This document shows, one piece after another, positions 1 to 11,155 of a stretch of 64,000 nucleotides of DNA. Within the stretch, counting starts at the first letter, position 1. Every line of letters starts with the position of its first letter. Source of the DNA: Prostheceraeus crozeri (lineage: Eukaryota > Platyhelminthes > Polycladida > Euryleptidae). The notes under the pieces are model-generated. The model saw only the letters and a list, made by a program, of their open reading frames with translations, was not told where the DNA came from and searched no databases. The position numbers and the translations under genes were made by a program. The stretch covers positions 1,030,088-1,094,087 of the forward strand of contig CAJQUW010003176.1 of the NCBI GenBank assembly GCA_907163375.1, written 5' to 3'.

Positions 1-162
1 TGCATTCCTCCCTGTTATTTAATGTAGGACATAGTCCTTTGATTAGCACAGATTCTCGAAGGTGTAAGTTGATGGCATTGATATCTCTGTCAATCACTGT
101 TACATCAATATCGGATTTACACAAACAACTGTGTCCTACATTAAATAACAGGGAGGAATGCA
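1..162. repeat. Foldback repeat with 31-bp perfect arms
   Basis: Bases 1-31 are the exact reverse complement of 132-162, leaving a 100-base spacer. The left arm begins at the window edge, so the arms may be longer. Perfect arms suggest a young foldback or MITE end; no coding capacity is seen in the spacer. Confidence 0.8.
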
Positions 163-689
163 CAGAATATCAATCACTGATTTTTGAATTTTGATGTCTT
201 TCTTCTCAACATTGTATCTGGTTGATAAGGCCGTCTTCGCGGTGAAAATTTGTAATAAAAGATCACTTTGCCACATTTGATTTTAGCAGCTTGTCTTAAA
301 ACCCTCAAATAAATATAACAAATGCTGCTCAAAATAAATTACAACATCTTGCTAAACATAAATGAATAATAGAATAGTCGTCATTCTCCCTAGATTTTCA
401 ATATAGTGCGACAGACTCATGTTGTCCATCATTTCATGGTTTGTCCGCATGGGAGGTTAGTCATATTCTTTGAAAAAGATAAAGCAAAATCGCTCCCTTT
501 TTCGACGTAATTCTATATTTAATATAGTCAAAACTCGCCCGACGCGTTCCGACCTTCAGACAGTCTCAAAGGCTTTGAATGTGACACATGTGTTAAAAAA
601 ATTGGTCTTCTATAGGCTACAGATCACTGGTCCAGTCAGGGAAAATCATCAAATCAGCTCATGACGTCTGTTCAATTGAGGCATTTTCA

Positions 690-1020
690 ACGCAATGTAA
701 CGTAATTCAGCCATCCCAGTAGCAATCGCCGTGTTTTGTTTGTCCAAAATCTTCTAACTTAAGTCATCAATGGCCATCACTTCAACGCAATGGTCTAACA
801 AGCTATCTTCAGTCAATGCACTTTTTACATTTCGATTCTTTAAACTACGTTGGTGTTCGTTGAATCTAGTTCTGAAAGGTTGACATGTCTGACCTATGTA
901 CTTCTTTTGACAAAGATTGCAAGAGAATTCTTAAAAAGCATATCTATGCGTACAATTAAATTTTGGGCCGATTGTCAAGCAAATATTGCAAGTACACTCA
1001 TTGCTAGATTTTCTTTTAAA
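690..1020 (-). pseudogene. GIY-YIG endonuclease domain remnant of a Penelope-like retroelement
   Basis: Read on the minus strand, this stretch gives a Cys-rich segment (CTCNIC), then CNLCQKKYIGQTCQPFRTRF and NEHQRSLKNRN, and ends near LLDHC. A CxxC knuckle followed by KYIGQT and an R..RF..H helix is the usual pattern of the GIY-YIG nuclease at the C-terminus of Penelope-like reverse transcriptases. It contains at least one in-frame stop and is a fragment. A GIY-YIG relative from another retroelement class is possible. Confidence 0.6.
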
Positions 1021-1287
1021 TGCTGTTGCTTATTTTCTACCAGGCTTTGATGTGATACATACGGGTATACTATATTCATACTTTAATTTATTGATCTTTC
1101 TTAAAAAAACTTTCTCCAACATAGTCAAGAGAAAGACTGTCTTCATTATTTCTTTCGCTATTTACGTTGATTTTATCATTTTTGTGCTTATCCAGGTGAT
1201 GCGTGGTCACCAACGCCTCCTTCGCCTTCCACCAACGGGGTCCAGTTTAAGGCTGGATAAGCATGACGCAGCACCTTCAAGAATGAC

Positions 1288-1626
1288 TTACGTAACATGG
1301 GAATCTAGTGGACAGAACCGCAGGACGAATGCTCGGACAATGTCGGATGGAGGAAATTGACTGCCCTTTACTCCGATCGGAGTAGGCGGAACTAAGTCTA
1401 AGTACTTATCCACATTATTGACATGGAACCCATTACTTTCTAACCTATTCTTCATATTTATTTTTGCTTTTAACATTTCAGACGCATCAAAGCATCTGTC
1501 TTGAACATACCGAAAGCTATTTCTAGCAAAATTATTTTGTATGTAGTTGGGGAGCCAACTATCTTTTCTTAAGCTAATGCATGAGTGGCATAGTTTTCTA
1601 GACCATTGTAGCTGTTTGTTTTTCAT
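1288..1626 (-). CDS. Unrecognised 112-aa ORF
   Basis: An ATG-started frame on the minus strand encodes 112 residues, beginning MKNKQLQWSRKLCHSCISLR and ending in FVLRFCPLDSHVT. I do not recognise the family. The N-terminal LCHSC pair could bind a metal. It lies upstream, in the same orientation, of the Penelope-like GIY-YIG remnant at 690-1020 and may be an older part of that element or of an unrelated one. No splice sites or promoter were made out. Confidence 0.25.
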   Translation of the reverse strand: MKNKQLQWSRKLCHSCISLRKDSWLPNYIQNNFARNSFRYVQDRCFDASEMLKAKINMKNRLESNGFHVNNVDKYLDLVPPTPIGVKGSQFPPSDIVRAFVLRFCPLDSHVT

Positions 1627-2022
1627 GGATAAACAGTGTGATCATAAAGTCACTGTAACACTAGAATTCACTATACATGAAAAGTGAGTGAGTTTAAACG
1701 ATAACTACTTATGAACATGAAAAGAGCATGACTTAAAGTTTTGTTTTATGATATGAAAAGGCCGACTGAATTCAATTTGCGGCTTTCGAGTTGTCAAGAT
1801 GAAAAAGGCATTATAAAGCTACTACATGGTCATCGTTATCAAGCACCAAATGCATGAATTTCATGCGCTCACACTGTGCACACAAGCAACGCAGCTACGT
1901 CTTCTTTGTGAGGAAATCCTGGCGCATGACACAGCGACCAATCAGGATTCCCCTACTCTTCTTTCCCCTTAAAGAATCTTTAATTCGACAGACTTTTAAA
2001 GGTGACTGAAATCAGTTCCAAA

Positions 2023-3016
2023 ATGGATGTTCAGCAGCGCTTAGAAGCTGTTCTTTTAATGGTAAAATTTGAATCCTTAACCCGTGTTAGAATAGAATTG
2101 CGAAATCGGAAATGGAATAATGTTCCTCATGAAAATTCAATTAGAAATCTTTACAAGAAATGTGATTCTGGAAGCGTTAAAGATGCAGAAATAAGTGGTC
2201 GAGCATCATTCGAAAGCAAATCTCCGAGATTATTTGTGAACAACCCTCAACATCAATTCGCCAAGCAGCTGCAGCTACTAGCTGTTCTTACGGTTATGCT
2301 CACAATGCTGTGAGACATGATCTAGGAATCTTTCCTTACAAATTGCAAGATAACACAAAAGCTGCACGAAGAAGATTGCTCATTGCGAGTCAGCATGTGT
2401 GAGAGTTTACTGCAAAAATCCTACAAAGATGAAGACTTCTTCGATGAAATTATTTTTTCGGACGAGTTAACTTTTCCTTTGGATGGAATGGTCAACCGGC
2501 ATAATTGTCGAATCTGGGGTAAAGAAAAGCCAGCAAACACACTTCAACGCTGCCATTCAGGTCCGAAAGTTAATGTTTGGATGGGGATTTCAAGCCGTAG
2601 AATTTATGGTCCTTTTTTCTTCAATAGCAATGTTAATGGGGAATATTATCTTGATATGTTGCTATCAAGAAGTGAAAAGCGAACTGTTTTTTCAGCAGGA
2701 TGGGGCACCTCCCCATTATTCAAGATCAGGTAGAGACTTCCTTGACAAGCAGTTTTGCAATCGTTGGATTGGCCGATGTGGCCCAATGGTATGGGCCGCT
2801 AGGTCTCCTGATCTCTCTCCTTTGGACTCTTTTGTTTGGGAATTCTTGAAAAGTAAAGTGTTTGCCTCACAACCGAGAAGTTTACAACAGCTGAAAGACA
2901 GCATTTCATCATCAGGTTCAGAAAGCACCTCTGAAATGTGCCACAATTGCATCAGGTCGCTCCGAAAACGACTCCAACAGTGCATTGACAATTGTGATAA
3001 GAACGTCGAACAATGA
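2023..3016 (+). pseudogene. Mariner-type (DD41D, rosa-like) transposase, broken
   Basis: Tc1/mariner cut-and-paste transposase. Its N-terminus starts at ATG 2023 (MDVQQRLEAVLLMVKFESLT) and looks like the helix-turn-helix DNA-binding part. The catalytic core shows FSDELTF (first Asp, near 2455), KVNVWMGIS, QQDGAPPHY (second Asp, near 2695) and SPDLSPLD (third Asp). From the Asp of QQDG to the Asp of SPLD there are 41 intervening residues, which fits the DD41D group. The reading frame changes near 2205 and again near 2665, and a stop lies near 2400, so this copy cannot make active enzyme. I could not find matching terminal inverted repeats on either side. Confidence 0.85.
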
Positions 3017-3341
3017 CTTTATTTTGAAATTTCTTTCTTTTGGTTCGAAAAATTTAAGATCTGGATGCATAAAAGCTTGAGAAAAATGGAGTTTTACCGA
3101 AAATTTTCATTCAGAGTTGAAAGGATCCATGGACAGGAGGTAATTATATGAAATGCATGTATTTTCATTGGTAGAAATATTTTAATTGAATTTGATTTGA
3201 ATTTGTCAAATTAAATAAGTCAATAATAATGCTTTATTCATTAAATTTATGATAGTGGTTAATACTTCATCTTTATATACACACTCTAGGAGGTATTGAA
3301 CTATATTATATTGGCAATCAAACCCTACAGCAACTTTATGA
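3017..3341. other. No gene seen
   Basis: AT-rich sequence after the mariner transposase. It probably includes the 3' non-coding end of that element, but I found no terminal repeat. Confidence 0.4.
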
Positions 3342-3660
3342 TCACTTTATGTCCAGAAAATCAAGATAATCGGTATCGGGGATTTCTGAAGTAAATTGAA
3401 TATCACTGTTTACTGAGTTAAAAGTATCAAGAATGATTTTCATCATATCTGTATTTTCGGGAAATGGTCCCATGATGATATCATCAATATATCTTTTGAA
3501 GATGACTGGGGCAATACTATGTTTTACTTTTAATATATCAAGCGCTTGTATAGCCTCGAAAATCTTCTGCAACTTCAAGACCATCCTCAATTGGAACACT
3601 TGGATACAAATTATTTACATCTAAAGAGATAAAGACGTAATCATCCGTGCCGTGTTATTT
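3342..3660 (-). pseudogene. Reverse transcriptase remnant, Penelope-like
   Basis: The minus strand first gives FISLDVNNLYPSVPIE, which fits RT motif A, near 3600-3650. About 100 bases later, in another frame, comes RYIDDIIMGPFPENTD with DTDYLDFLDIK, which fits motif C and the following region. The spacing between motifs A and C is far shorter than in a working RT, so an internal stretch has been lost. The RYIDD box and the 'LDFLD' tail resemble Penelope-like and related GIY-YIG retroelements. It may belong with the GIY-YIG remnant at 690-1020, which has the same orientation. Confidence 0.6.
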
Positions 3661-4139
3661 ATTCTATCACTGTTATTGTAAGACATTCTACTAATGCGTT
3701 GGTGCTATTCAAATGTGATGGAACATCATATTAAATCAATTAGTAAATTTGTTCTCCTCTAATCGGACAGAGGCACTCAACATCAATCTCTACAGATTCA
3801 TTGCAGTCTAGAGACGGTATGTGCATTCATATCAGAAATCATTAATTAATAATCAGAGCAATTATGCAACTCTCACGATTCTGAGTACTTAAGAGATCAT
3901 TATTAGAAAATTGGTGGCATTACCTAAACAAACTGCTGAAATATCTCTTCGATCATTGTGATCTTAGTGATAAGCAAGATCCATCAATGTCGATAAGATG
4001 TCATCTACTGTCAGCATCAAAACACTGGCATGATTGGGATATAATTGATAATACAGCCCTAGCTCTAATGATAACTCATGTCGAGAATAGGCTTCAAATG
4101 AGGAGATAACTCGAAAAGAGCAGGAGACCTGTCAAATAG
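3661..4139. other. No gene seen
   Basis: Intergenic DNA between two retroelement remnants. No open frame of note, tandem repeat or structured element was recognised. Confidence 0.4.
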
Positions 4140-4790
4140 ATCAGAATCGTGCTAAGGACTGATTGATAATTTGACGATCGCAAAGCATTATTTGAGGAAA
4201 AGTTTTGAATGATACCCCAAAACAATTTTGGTTCGACGCTGAATTCTCTCCAGGATTTGCTCATCCTTAGCTAAAAGGCCAACTATTGCGGGAGAGCAAT
4301 ATTCAAATATGTATGAAATGAGACCATGGTAAATGCGCATCAGATTTCTGTGATCTAGAAAAGGCTTGAGGATTCGCAAGGCGTATAAACGTTTGGATGA
4401 GAGACTGCTAATGTACTCGATATGTCTACTCCATTTAAGGTCAGATGTAACACTTTAAGATCAGGTGTAATTCTTTAAGATCAAGAATTTCATTTCAGAT
4501 ACCATCTTCATATCGTCAAGGGTAGAAAATTTGTGCATGTGGAGTTCGTGAGATCCAGCCAGAGCTGCTTGCATTGACGAGAATTAAGTCTGGGATCCAC
4601 AGATGCTGACTAAGTCATCACATACTTGAATAGATCTGTCGGTTATTGGCACAACAAAAGTGCAGTCCTCAATATATTTTACGAAACTTGAAGAGCTCAA
4701 TGGGCGAAAAGAAACAGCCACTAAGTTGAACAATCAGAGCCCGAGAATGTACCCTTGCGGAACACCATTATTATAGGCTTCTACCTTACA
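4140..4790 (-). pseudogene. LINE (CR1/Jockey-like) RT C-terminal remnant
   Basis: Minus-strand translation gives NNGVPQGYILGL (RT motif B region), FVKYIEDCTFVVPITDRSIQ (degenerate motif C, YADD-like), then SLSSKRLYALRILKPFLDHR and IFEYCSPAIVGL...LERIQRR near 4188-4379, the thumb region of CR1/Jockey-type LINEs. Several stops interrupt it. It is 5'-truncated and old; no poly-A tail was identified. Confidence 0.75.
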
Positions 4791-5764
4791 TAAATTATAC
4801 GGTATAGGTCTACGTCTCACCCTGGCTGTATAGTAACCGGGTCATGCAATGGCACTGTGTCTATGCCATAGGTAACCGGGTAGCCTATGCATGGGTTGCT
4901 AGTCAGCATTAGGTTCTGCATCACCCCATCAAACCAAGCGAAATGGATTTTTGGTCCATATAGTCAGGCCTAACGGGTCTTATTAGCCAATAGGATAAAT
5001 AGCAGGCTATAGCAAAAGGCAACATTCATAATGTTGCATTTTGTAAGTCTAGCCTACCTTCCCGATACCAAGCCTAGGCCTACATTGCTAGGCTATGACT
5101 TACTTATTAATTGATTCTTGATAAGCTCACGAATAATGCCGTGGGTTGGGGCTTGTTAAGTATATACATTGTCTAAGATAAAGACGAAACTTGTATCAGT
5201 ACAGTGCATATATACATGTAGGTAGACAACCTAGATAATTTGGGCATATCTAGCAATTGGCCTCTTTTTAGTTTTCTTTTGTTGTATACCTGTATTTAGT
5301 TAACTTATAATCGAAACCCATGCCACTCAGGTAGGCCTACGTGTAGGCTCTAACAATACGTAGTTTAACTATTAGGCCTAGGCTACAGTTTAACCAGGTC
5401 TGGCCTGCTGCACTTGATGATCATCAGCCAAATAGCTATTATTCCCTCTTTTCTGTGACTAACTGGCTCTTCTCGAGAGAATAACAGCCAACAGCTTAGC
5501 GCTGTGAATGGGTGACATCAGCAACACAGTAGCAGGTTAGATAATGGAAAATCTGAAATAGTGTCGAAAAAAATAGCACGAGACCGAGGGAGAAAATATT
5601 AGAAATACACAGATTTACAGCAGAAGTTTTACTTTGTCTTTTAGGTTTGGGTCTCGGTTGAGTTGTTGGGTTTGACACCCAAGCCTTGGGTCCAAAACCA
5701 AAGCAACCCAAGCAGCAACCTTAAACAAAGCCATGAGGCAAGTGGTTATCCATGAGGCAGTTGA
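4791..5764. other. Non-coding stretch rich in AGGCCTA-type words
   Basis: No gene was found. Variants of the palindromic word AGGCCTA recur here, for example near 4968, 5071-5084, 5331-5340 and 5373-5384. This looks like short-word enrichment, not a tandem array. Confidence 0.4.
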
Positions 5765-6100
5765 TTATATTGTATCATGACCAATTTGATCGAAAGCTTT
5801 TGTGAAGTAGTAGGCCAGAAGATTGACACCGATGGTCTCAGTATTGTCTAGGTTGGCGGTTATGCGATCATGGATGCAAATCAAGGCAGAGATGGTCGAT
5901 GAATAGCCTGGTCCAGAGACTTTGGTTGCAAGTCCTCCGACTGGACTGGGACAGGAAAAGGATGCATGAAGAGTGGAGTCACCAGCAAGAGAGTGGATTG
6001 GATTATTCGTTAGACATAGGTCATTTATAACCACTAGAAAGAGAATGGGATGAGAATACAGAGTGGTCAAAAAGTTACTATAGGATACAGTTGATGTCAA
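5765..6100 (-). pseudogene. Rearranged LINE RT fragments
   Basis: One minus-strand frame holds two RT blocks in the wrong order. First comes PILFLVVINDLCLTNNPI with SLAGDSTLHASF, which resembles the end of motif B and motif C of a CR1/Jockey LINE. Then follows STISALICIHDRITANLDN with AYYFTKAFDQIGHD, which resembles motif A and normally precedes the other block. This implies rearrangement or juxtaposition of two fragments. Confidence 0.7.
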
Positions 6101-6324
6101 ACTAATTATTCGCGTAAAGTAATTATAATTTCTCTCGTATCTATGGTATTCTCTCTTCTATGGTATTGCTATCGATATCTCTGAACCGCGGATTCAAAGT
6201 GTTGAGATTATTGATTCATTTTGCGTAGATTGTGCATTTTCCCCTACGATCGATATCTTCAATTTGCTATCTCGAATGCGCTTTCTTCACCGCGCGCGTT
6301 GACTGAGTGCTTTTCATTGAGCGA

Positions 6325-6418
6325 CGTAACTGATTTCTGGCTGTCTGCCTACCTCAACGCAAACCGACCGTCGTAATTGATTTCTGGCTGTCTGCCTACC
6401 TCAACGCAAACCGAATAC
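6325..6418. repeat. 47-bp tandem duplication
   Basis: Two near-identical head-to-tail copies, 6325-6371 and 6372-6418, each running from CGTAAYTGATTTCTGGCTG to CTCAACGCAAACCGA. The few differences suggest a recent local duplication. Confidence 0.85.
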
Positions 6419-7114
6419 GTGTATTGTGTGCAATAATGCCTCGTAAGTTGACGTTAGATGAAAGAAAGTCCAGAATACTCGTCAAATTTTCTTGCTTCTC
6501 CGATGGATCTCGCTTTCACTTTTCCAACTTAGTTTTGCGCTTCTCTAATTTTGCTCTAAACTGGCACTTGCTGCCGACAATTATCTCGAATTCCAGAATG
6601 CAGGGGATTTCTTGTCTCGGATCCGCTGCAAACCGCTGCAATTTTTCCTTCAAATGTTTTTCTTTTATTTTCAGGATCATGCAGTGGACACGATTGACTG
6701 TGTCTGTTTTCTGACGATAGCATTCCTGTCTGAAATTATGTTGCGGATGGCTGTGTCATAGGCAACATCTCCGATTTATTATTGTTTCCGATGACATTAC
6801 TTTGTTGATCTCATTCAAGTTGCGTCGTTCATTTTTGTCTGCTTAGATTTCAAGATTAACTTATTCTCAGTCAAGACTCACTCAACGTCTGCGTTGCCAT
6901 GTGAAAACGTAGGTCCAATTTTCACGAAAAGTGAAAGAGTCGAAACTTTTCGACACAGACAGCTGTTTTCGGCTGAAACATCATAATCGTCAGTGTTATT
7001 TTCATTTGAAGCTTCGCTTTTATCACCATCGTCTCTACTGCCCTCCTTGCACTCCCCCGATAAACCACAGGAGTTCCATTTGCAATTGCTCCACGCAATT
7101 GTCAAACAAGACGC
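6419..7114. other. No certain gene; possible SNRK 3' UTR side
   Basis: A short frame from ATG 6436 starts MPRKLTLDERKSRI, which vaguely resembles transposase N-termini, but runs into low-information sequence. On the minus strand, 6878-7105 is open with an acidic/serine stretch (SRDDGDKSEASNENNTDDYD) but lacks an ATG. If the candidate exon at 7115-7215 is real, 7114 downward would be its 3' UTR. Confidence 0.3.
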
Positions 7115-7215
7115 CTATTTTTCTCGCGGAGATGGCTCCATGACAGCAGCCAACCGCTGTGCGGCATCGTTGAACTCCTCACCTTTTCGTGAAAGCGGAT
7201 GGAGCACCTCCAGGT
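7115..7215 (-). CDS. Candidate last coding exon of the SNRK kinase gene
   Basis: On the minus strand a pyrimidine-rich acceptor (TTCTTCAG) ends at 7216 and is followed by 101 bases open to a TAG at 7115-7117. The named SNRK exon at 10522-11155 ends one base into a codon, and this exon supplies the other two bases in phase, giving a tail DLEVLHPLSRKGEEFNDAAQ...EPSPREK. Phase and orientation fit, but I see no similarity to the known SNRK C-terminus. The joined protein would be about 484 residues, against about 765 for human SNRK. Intervening exons could have been missed. Confidence 0.3.
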
Positions 7216-10200
7216 CTGAAGAATTGAATTTTTGGGCAAAGATTTTAGTAGGTAAGAGCACTTTATGTGCAACATCCGTATTTGCGAGTATTGCTAACGT
7301 CGTTCAATAATATTGTATACTGTAACACCTGTTTTCTTTCTAATTACTTTTGCTTTTATTAAGCATCTTACAAGCGCTAGAATCAAGCTTCGAAAATTCG
7401 TAATACAAAATGGGCACCAAACGAGCTTTTGACTAGAACATTAAATCATAAAAGAACATAGGAATAAAAAAATCCTATATTGTGCTTATTCGTTATCGCA
7501 TTTTAAAAGAGTTAATAATTGCCATCTTTAACTTTTAATTCATCCCACTTTTTCATATTTCCGTGAGAACACTACTTCTGACATAACTATTTGGACATTT
7601 TGTCACACAGAGAATCCCACACTTAATCACACAATTTTTGATATTCAAAATTGACACATTTTGTCAGAACGGCCCACTCCAAAAAGTGCAATTTTCATAA
7701 TCTGTTTACCCTGAAACAGAGGGTACACGGGAGATCTATCCTTTCTTAAATCAAATGCATATTGAAGCGTTCTGATTGTGTAGCTGTTCATCTGATATTA
7801 ACAAGAAAATGAAAGCATTTTGAATTTCTTAGCAGACACTGTTTTTGTAGCTTCAATTCTAGAGGCCATTATGCTTTGAAAAGACTTATCTTCCTTCTTG
7901 TCTACTTATTTACCTTCCATGTAATCATCTATCACAATAATGACCAGTGTTCGTACTACTGGGCACCACCCGCACGGAGACTGTGCAATACACCGAACTT
8001 AGTGAAGCCTACCGCAATACTTACCGCAAATGCAGAAACCGTAATCTCATTAACTAAGTGAGGTTACAATAAACGATGAAATAGAATAAGATTATTTGTC
8101 AATCTTACTTTAGCAGTTTGGAAAGTGACATGCCCGACATCAGTGCTGAGGCTCGAAAATGATTTACTCTTGTGATTATGTGATCTGAGAAAACATATTT
8201 GACAAGAGTTCTGTCTTCGCTTGCGGAAATGCATTGTCTTCTCGGCTTGGTTGGGCGGAGTAGGAGGTCCCAACTTCTACATATTTTCCTTCAGGCTAAA
8301 GCTGAGAAAAGGAAAGCTAAACAGCCTATACCAAAGCTATACTTAAATTTTCCCTCTTCTCTGCATTACCATCTCAATCATGATTATGATCAATTGAGTC
8401 TCAAAATAGTGGCGATAAGAGAACATGATAGTCAATTTCAAGATCCACATTACCAAATATGAGATGGAAATGGAGAAGTTTCAATTCTTTTTAATTTTCT
8501 TCATCAAGTCAATTAGCAAAGACTTCACCATCACAATCTGCTTCTGACAGGAAGACAAATTCAAGAACAGTGATCTAAATCTCATAAAGCCGATGAAGAC
8601 ACACTGAGAAAGCATAAAATATCTCGCTATCCATTTTCATTCACGCAGACTTTCCAAAATTTTATTTATAAGTCTCAGCGAGTCGTGGAACATTTCTATA
8701 CAAAACAACTTAAGTCTTTATATACAAAAAAAGTTTTTGGTTTCAAGATAAAGTGCAAGTTAACGTGAATGATATAATTTTGAATTCAGATAGAAAAATT
8801 TCTTAAAATAATTAGCAGCCCAATGAGATGGATCGTTCGACGATGCTTCAATATAAGTTTTTATGAAAAGAAAGAACGTATTTTTAACACTTCAATCGGT
8901 TTCGATTGGAGGACAATGAGATGGGCTATTGGACATCTTAAGAAAAACCAACGTTAAAATGTACATATGCCCTTTTCTATTTAATTCCTGACGAAGATTG
9001 TGGTCATGCTGGTCTCGCTGTCTTCCAATCGAAGCCGGTTGCAGTATTGATAATTAGAAAGACGTTCTTTATTTCCATTTTAAAAAATTCAGATGGAAAA
9101 ATGCCATTTTCGCTTTGTCGAAAAACTGAAGTTTGATGAAACATTTTTTAGATGCAAGTTTTGAAATAAATAAGAGCGGTTTAATTCACAAAGTTTCCTT
9201 CAACGTTTATTGAGCGTTCTCAAGGGCATAGATAATATTATCGACTGAATTACTTACATGAAGTGATTGTGAGATTAGAAACTAAAAGACTGAAACTGAA
9301 TTGTAGGAAACTAATAATGGTAACTGCTGCTTCGGAGCATTAAAATGATGGAGAAATGTAATCCCTATAAAAGTGGGAATAGACATTGAAATTTGTATCT
9401 AACTGAGAAATATCATATCGATGTGGCAAAATCTTGAGACATTGATCAATAAGAAAAATGAAATAATTTCCACATGTAGACATCGGAGGAAGTTTTTACT
9501 CTCTGCGCTATGATACAGCTATGCTCTTTGAATTCTATAACATGCATGATGTGACTTCTACTTTGAAATTCTTTCAATATCTATTTACGTCTGATGTTCG
9601 GTTGTAAACTTATTACAGTCCGTGAAATTTCGAGTTACACCCATAATTAAATATAGTTACTTTTGTAACATTCTTCCATACAGCATAGTATTTAACAGCT
9701 TTATTATAACCATCTACACATTAAAAAAGCATGATGTTTGAATTTGAATATGTTTTGAAATATATAGTCGATCGGATGTGTAGAATTGACAAGTGGCTAC
9801 GTGAAAATTAAAGTTCGGTTCACAGTTCATGTAGATTAATTGATTTGATCCTCCTAGTAGTTGCAGATGTAGGCATTCGAAGCGTTCATTATAATGACGT
9901 GCATTATTCTAAATATAAATAGACAAATTTCGCTTCATAACTCGCAGTTTTATCTATGTAAATTCCTCCGGGTTGATAAGCATCTTTTTGGTATTGAATG
10001 AGGACATCTGAGGATAAAACGCGCCGAATGGCAGAGGAAAGTGTAAATAGTTGCATGATGTGTTTGCATGAAAAGAGCAAATTTTTGGTAGTTTTAATGC
10101 CGTGTACTAAATTTGAAGACAAGCGTTTAAATGATCCACATATACACTGTGCAGCTAGTTGTTTCTTATAAAAATATGTCTCATTATAAAGTGGACTTAT

Positions 10201-10521
10201 CGAGTCGCCAATATTGCATTCTTCTGTAAACATCGCATTGTTTTCCTTCTTTAACCAGAACTACTGGAGAAGGTCGAACTCCCAATTCTCCTCGCTAGCA
10301 AGCACTCAGAACCTTGTGCTTAGATCTTTAGTGCAACGAGCTGGCTATCTCCTTGAACACACAGAGGCGCAGAAATATAACTCAAATCAAATTGTCAATA
10401 GCGGATCAATTTGCGCACACAAGCTATCTCAATTACTTAAATTTCCGTATTCAAGTTCAGTTATGAGTTTTATACTTCAATAAATAAATCAGTGAATTAA
10501 ACCGAATAAAAAAATGCTCAC
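7216..10521. other. Intron or downstream region of SNRK; no exon recognised
   Basis: About 3.3 kb with no frame I can assign. It holds the inverted repeat at 8867-9080. If the exon at 7115-7215 is genuine this is an intron; otherwise the SNRK C-terminal exons lie further away or were not recognised. Confidence 0.4.
8867..9080. repeat. Inverted repeat, about 50-bp imperfect arms
   Basis: The left arm (about 8867-8922, AAAGAACGTATTTTT...CAATCGGTTTCGATTGGA) pairs with the right arm (about 9024-9080, CCAATCGAAGCCGGTTG...AAAGACGTTCTTT). The spacer contains CCTGACGAAGATTGTGG, a wording often seen in 3' tails of GIY-YIG/Penelope-type elements. It may be a non-autonomous scrap of one. Confidence 0.55.
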
Positions 10522-11155
10522 CTAATATTCGGACCACAGCATTGTTGGGTGGAACAGGACCCGCGCTTTCGCTTTGTACCACTCCACCACCTGCATTGCA
10601 TGAAGCTTGATTATTAGGCGAATTTTCAACAGTTCTCAACCTGGAGCAACCACGAGCGTAACTGCTGTCCACTGTCATTGTTCCAGAGGCGACCACCCAT
10701 GATGTAGCATTGTTCTGTGCTCCGTTACCTAATGCGTCACTAGCTGCTGCATTTTCTGCCCTCTGAGCCGCGACTTTTTGATGCAGCTGCCTCATTAATT
10801 TCCGCTCAGCAAGCAGATAGTAGGTTGCTGTGACGTGATCGTATTCACCTCTATCCAACGCCCCGAGAATCGCATCTCGAGACGATAAATTTCCTTCGAT
10901 CATGCGTGAGACGATGGCGTCATGATCATCAGTCGAAATACTTTCTCGAGCAATGAGTGGAGCAACAATTGATTGCTCATTTGGTCCGTGTCCATACAAC
11001 CAGACATCGTTGAGAATATCGTTGAGAGAAGCACGTTGTCGAGGTTCTCTAATCAGCATTCTGCTAATCAGACGTCGACAATCCGGTGATACATGAGGAG
11101 GAAAGAAATAATCACAATCCATTATCTTAGCTAGCGTTTCGCTATCATTGGTTTC
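10522..11155 (-). CDS. SNRK: SNF-related serine/threonine kinase, exon 3 (kinase C-lobe end and UBA-like domain)
   Basis: The exon starts after the acceptor TTTTTTCAG and ends at the donor ATTAG|GTGAGC. It opens with ETNDSETLAKIMDC, which continues the preceding exon's PFQ exactly as in animal SNRK (PFQEANDSETL). It holds the end of the kinase C-lobe (SPDCRRLISRMLIREPRQRA, where the Arg of the last helix anchors the fold). A UBA-like segment follows (DDHDAIVSRMIEGNLSSRDA to TATYYLLAERKL), as in SNRK. After that comes a low-complexity Ala/Asn/Ser tail with no domain. The exon ends one base into a codon, so at least one more coding exon follows downstream on the minus strand. Confidence 0.93.

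Noticed and set aside
6878-7105. Acidic Ser-rich minus frame as part of the SNRK tail
   Set aside because: It lies after an in-frame stop in the candidate exon and has no ATG or acceptor of its own.
6424-7310. Overlapping frames on both strands suggesting a host gene
   Set aside because: No recognisable domain, and frames lack consistent splice partners; only the phase-compatible exon at 7115-7215 was kept, at low confidence.
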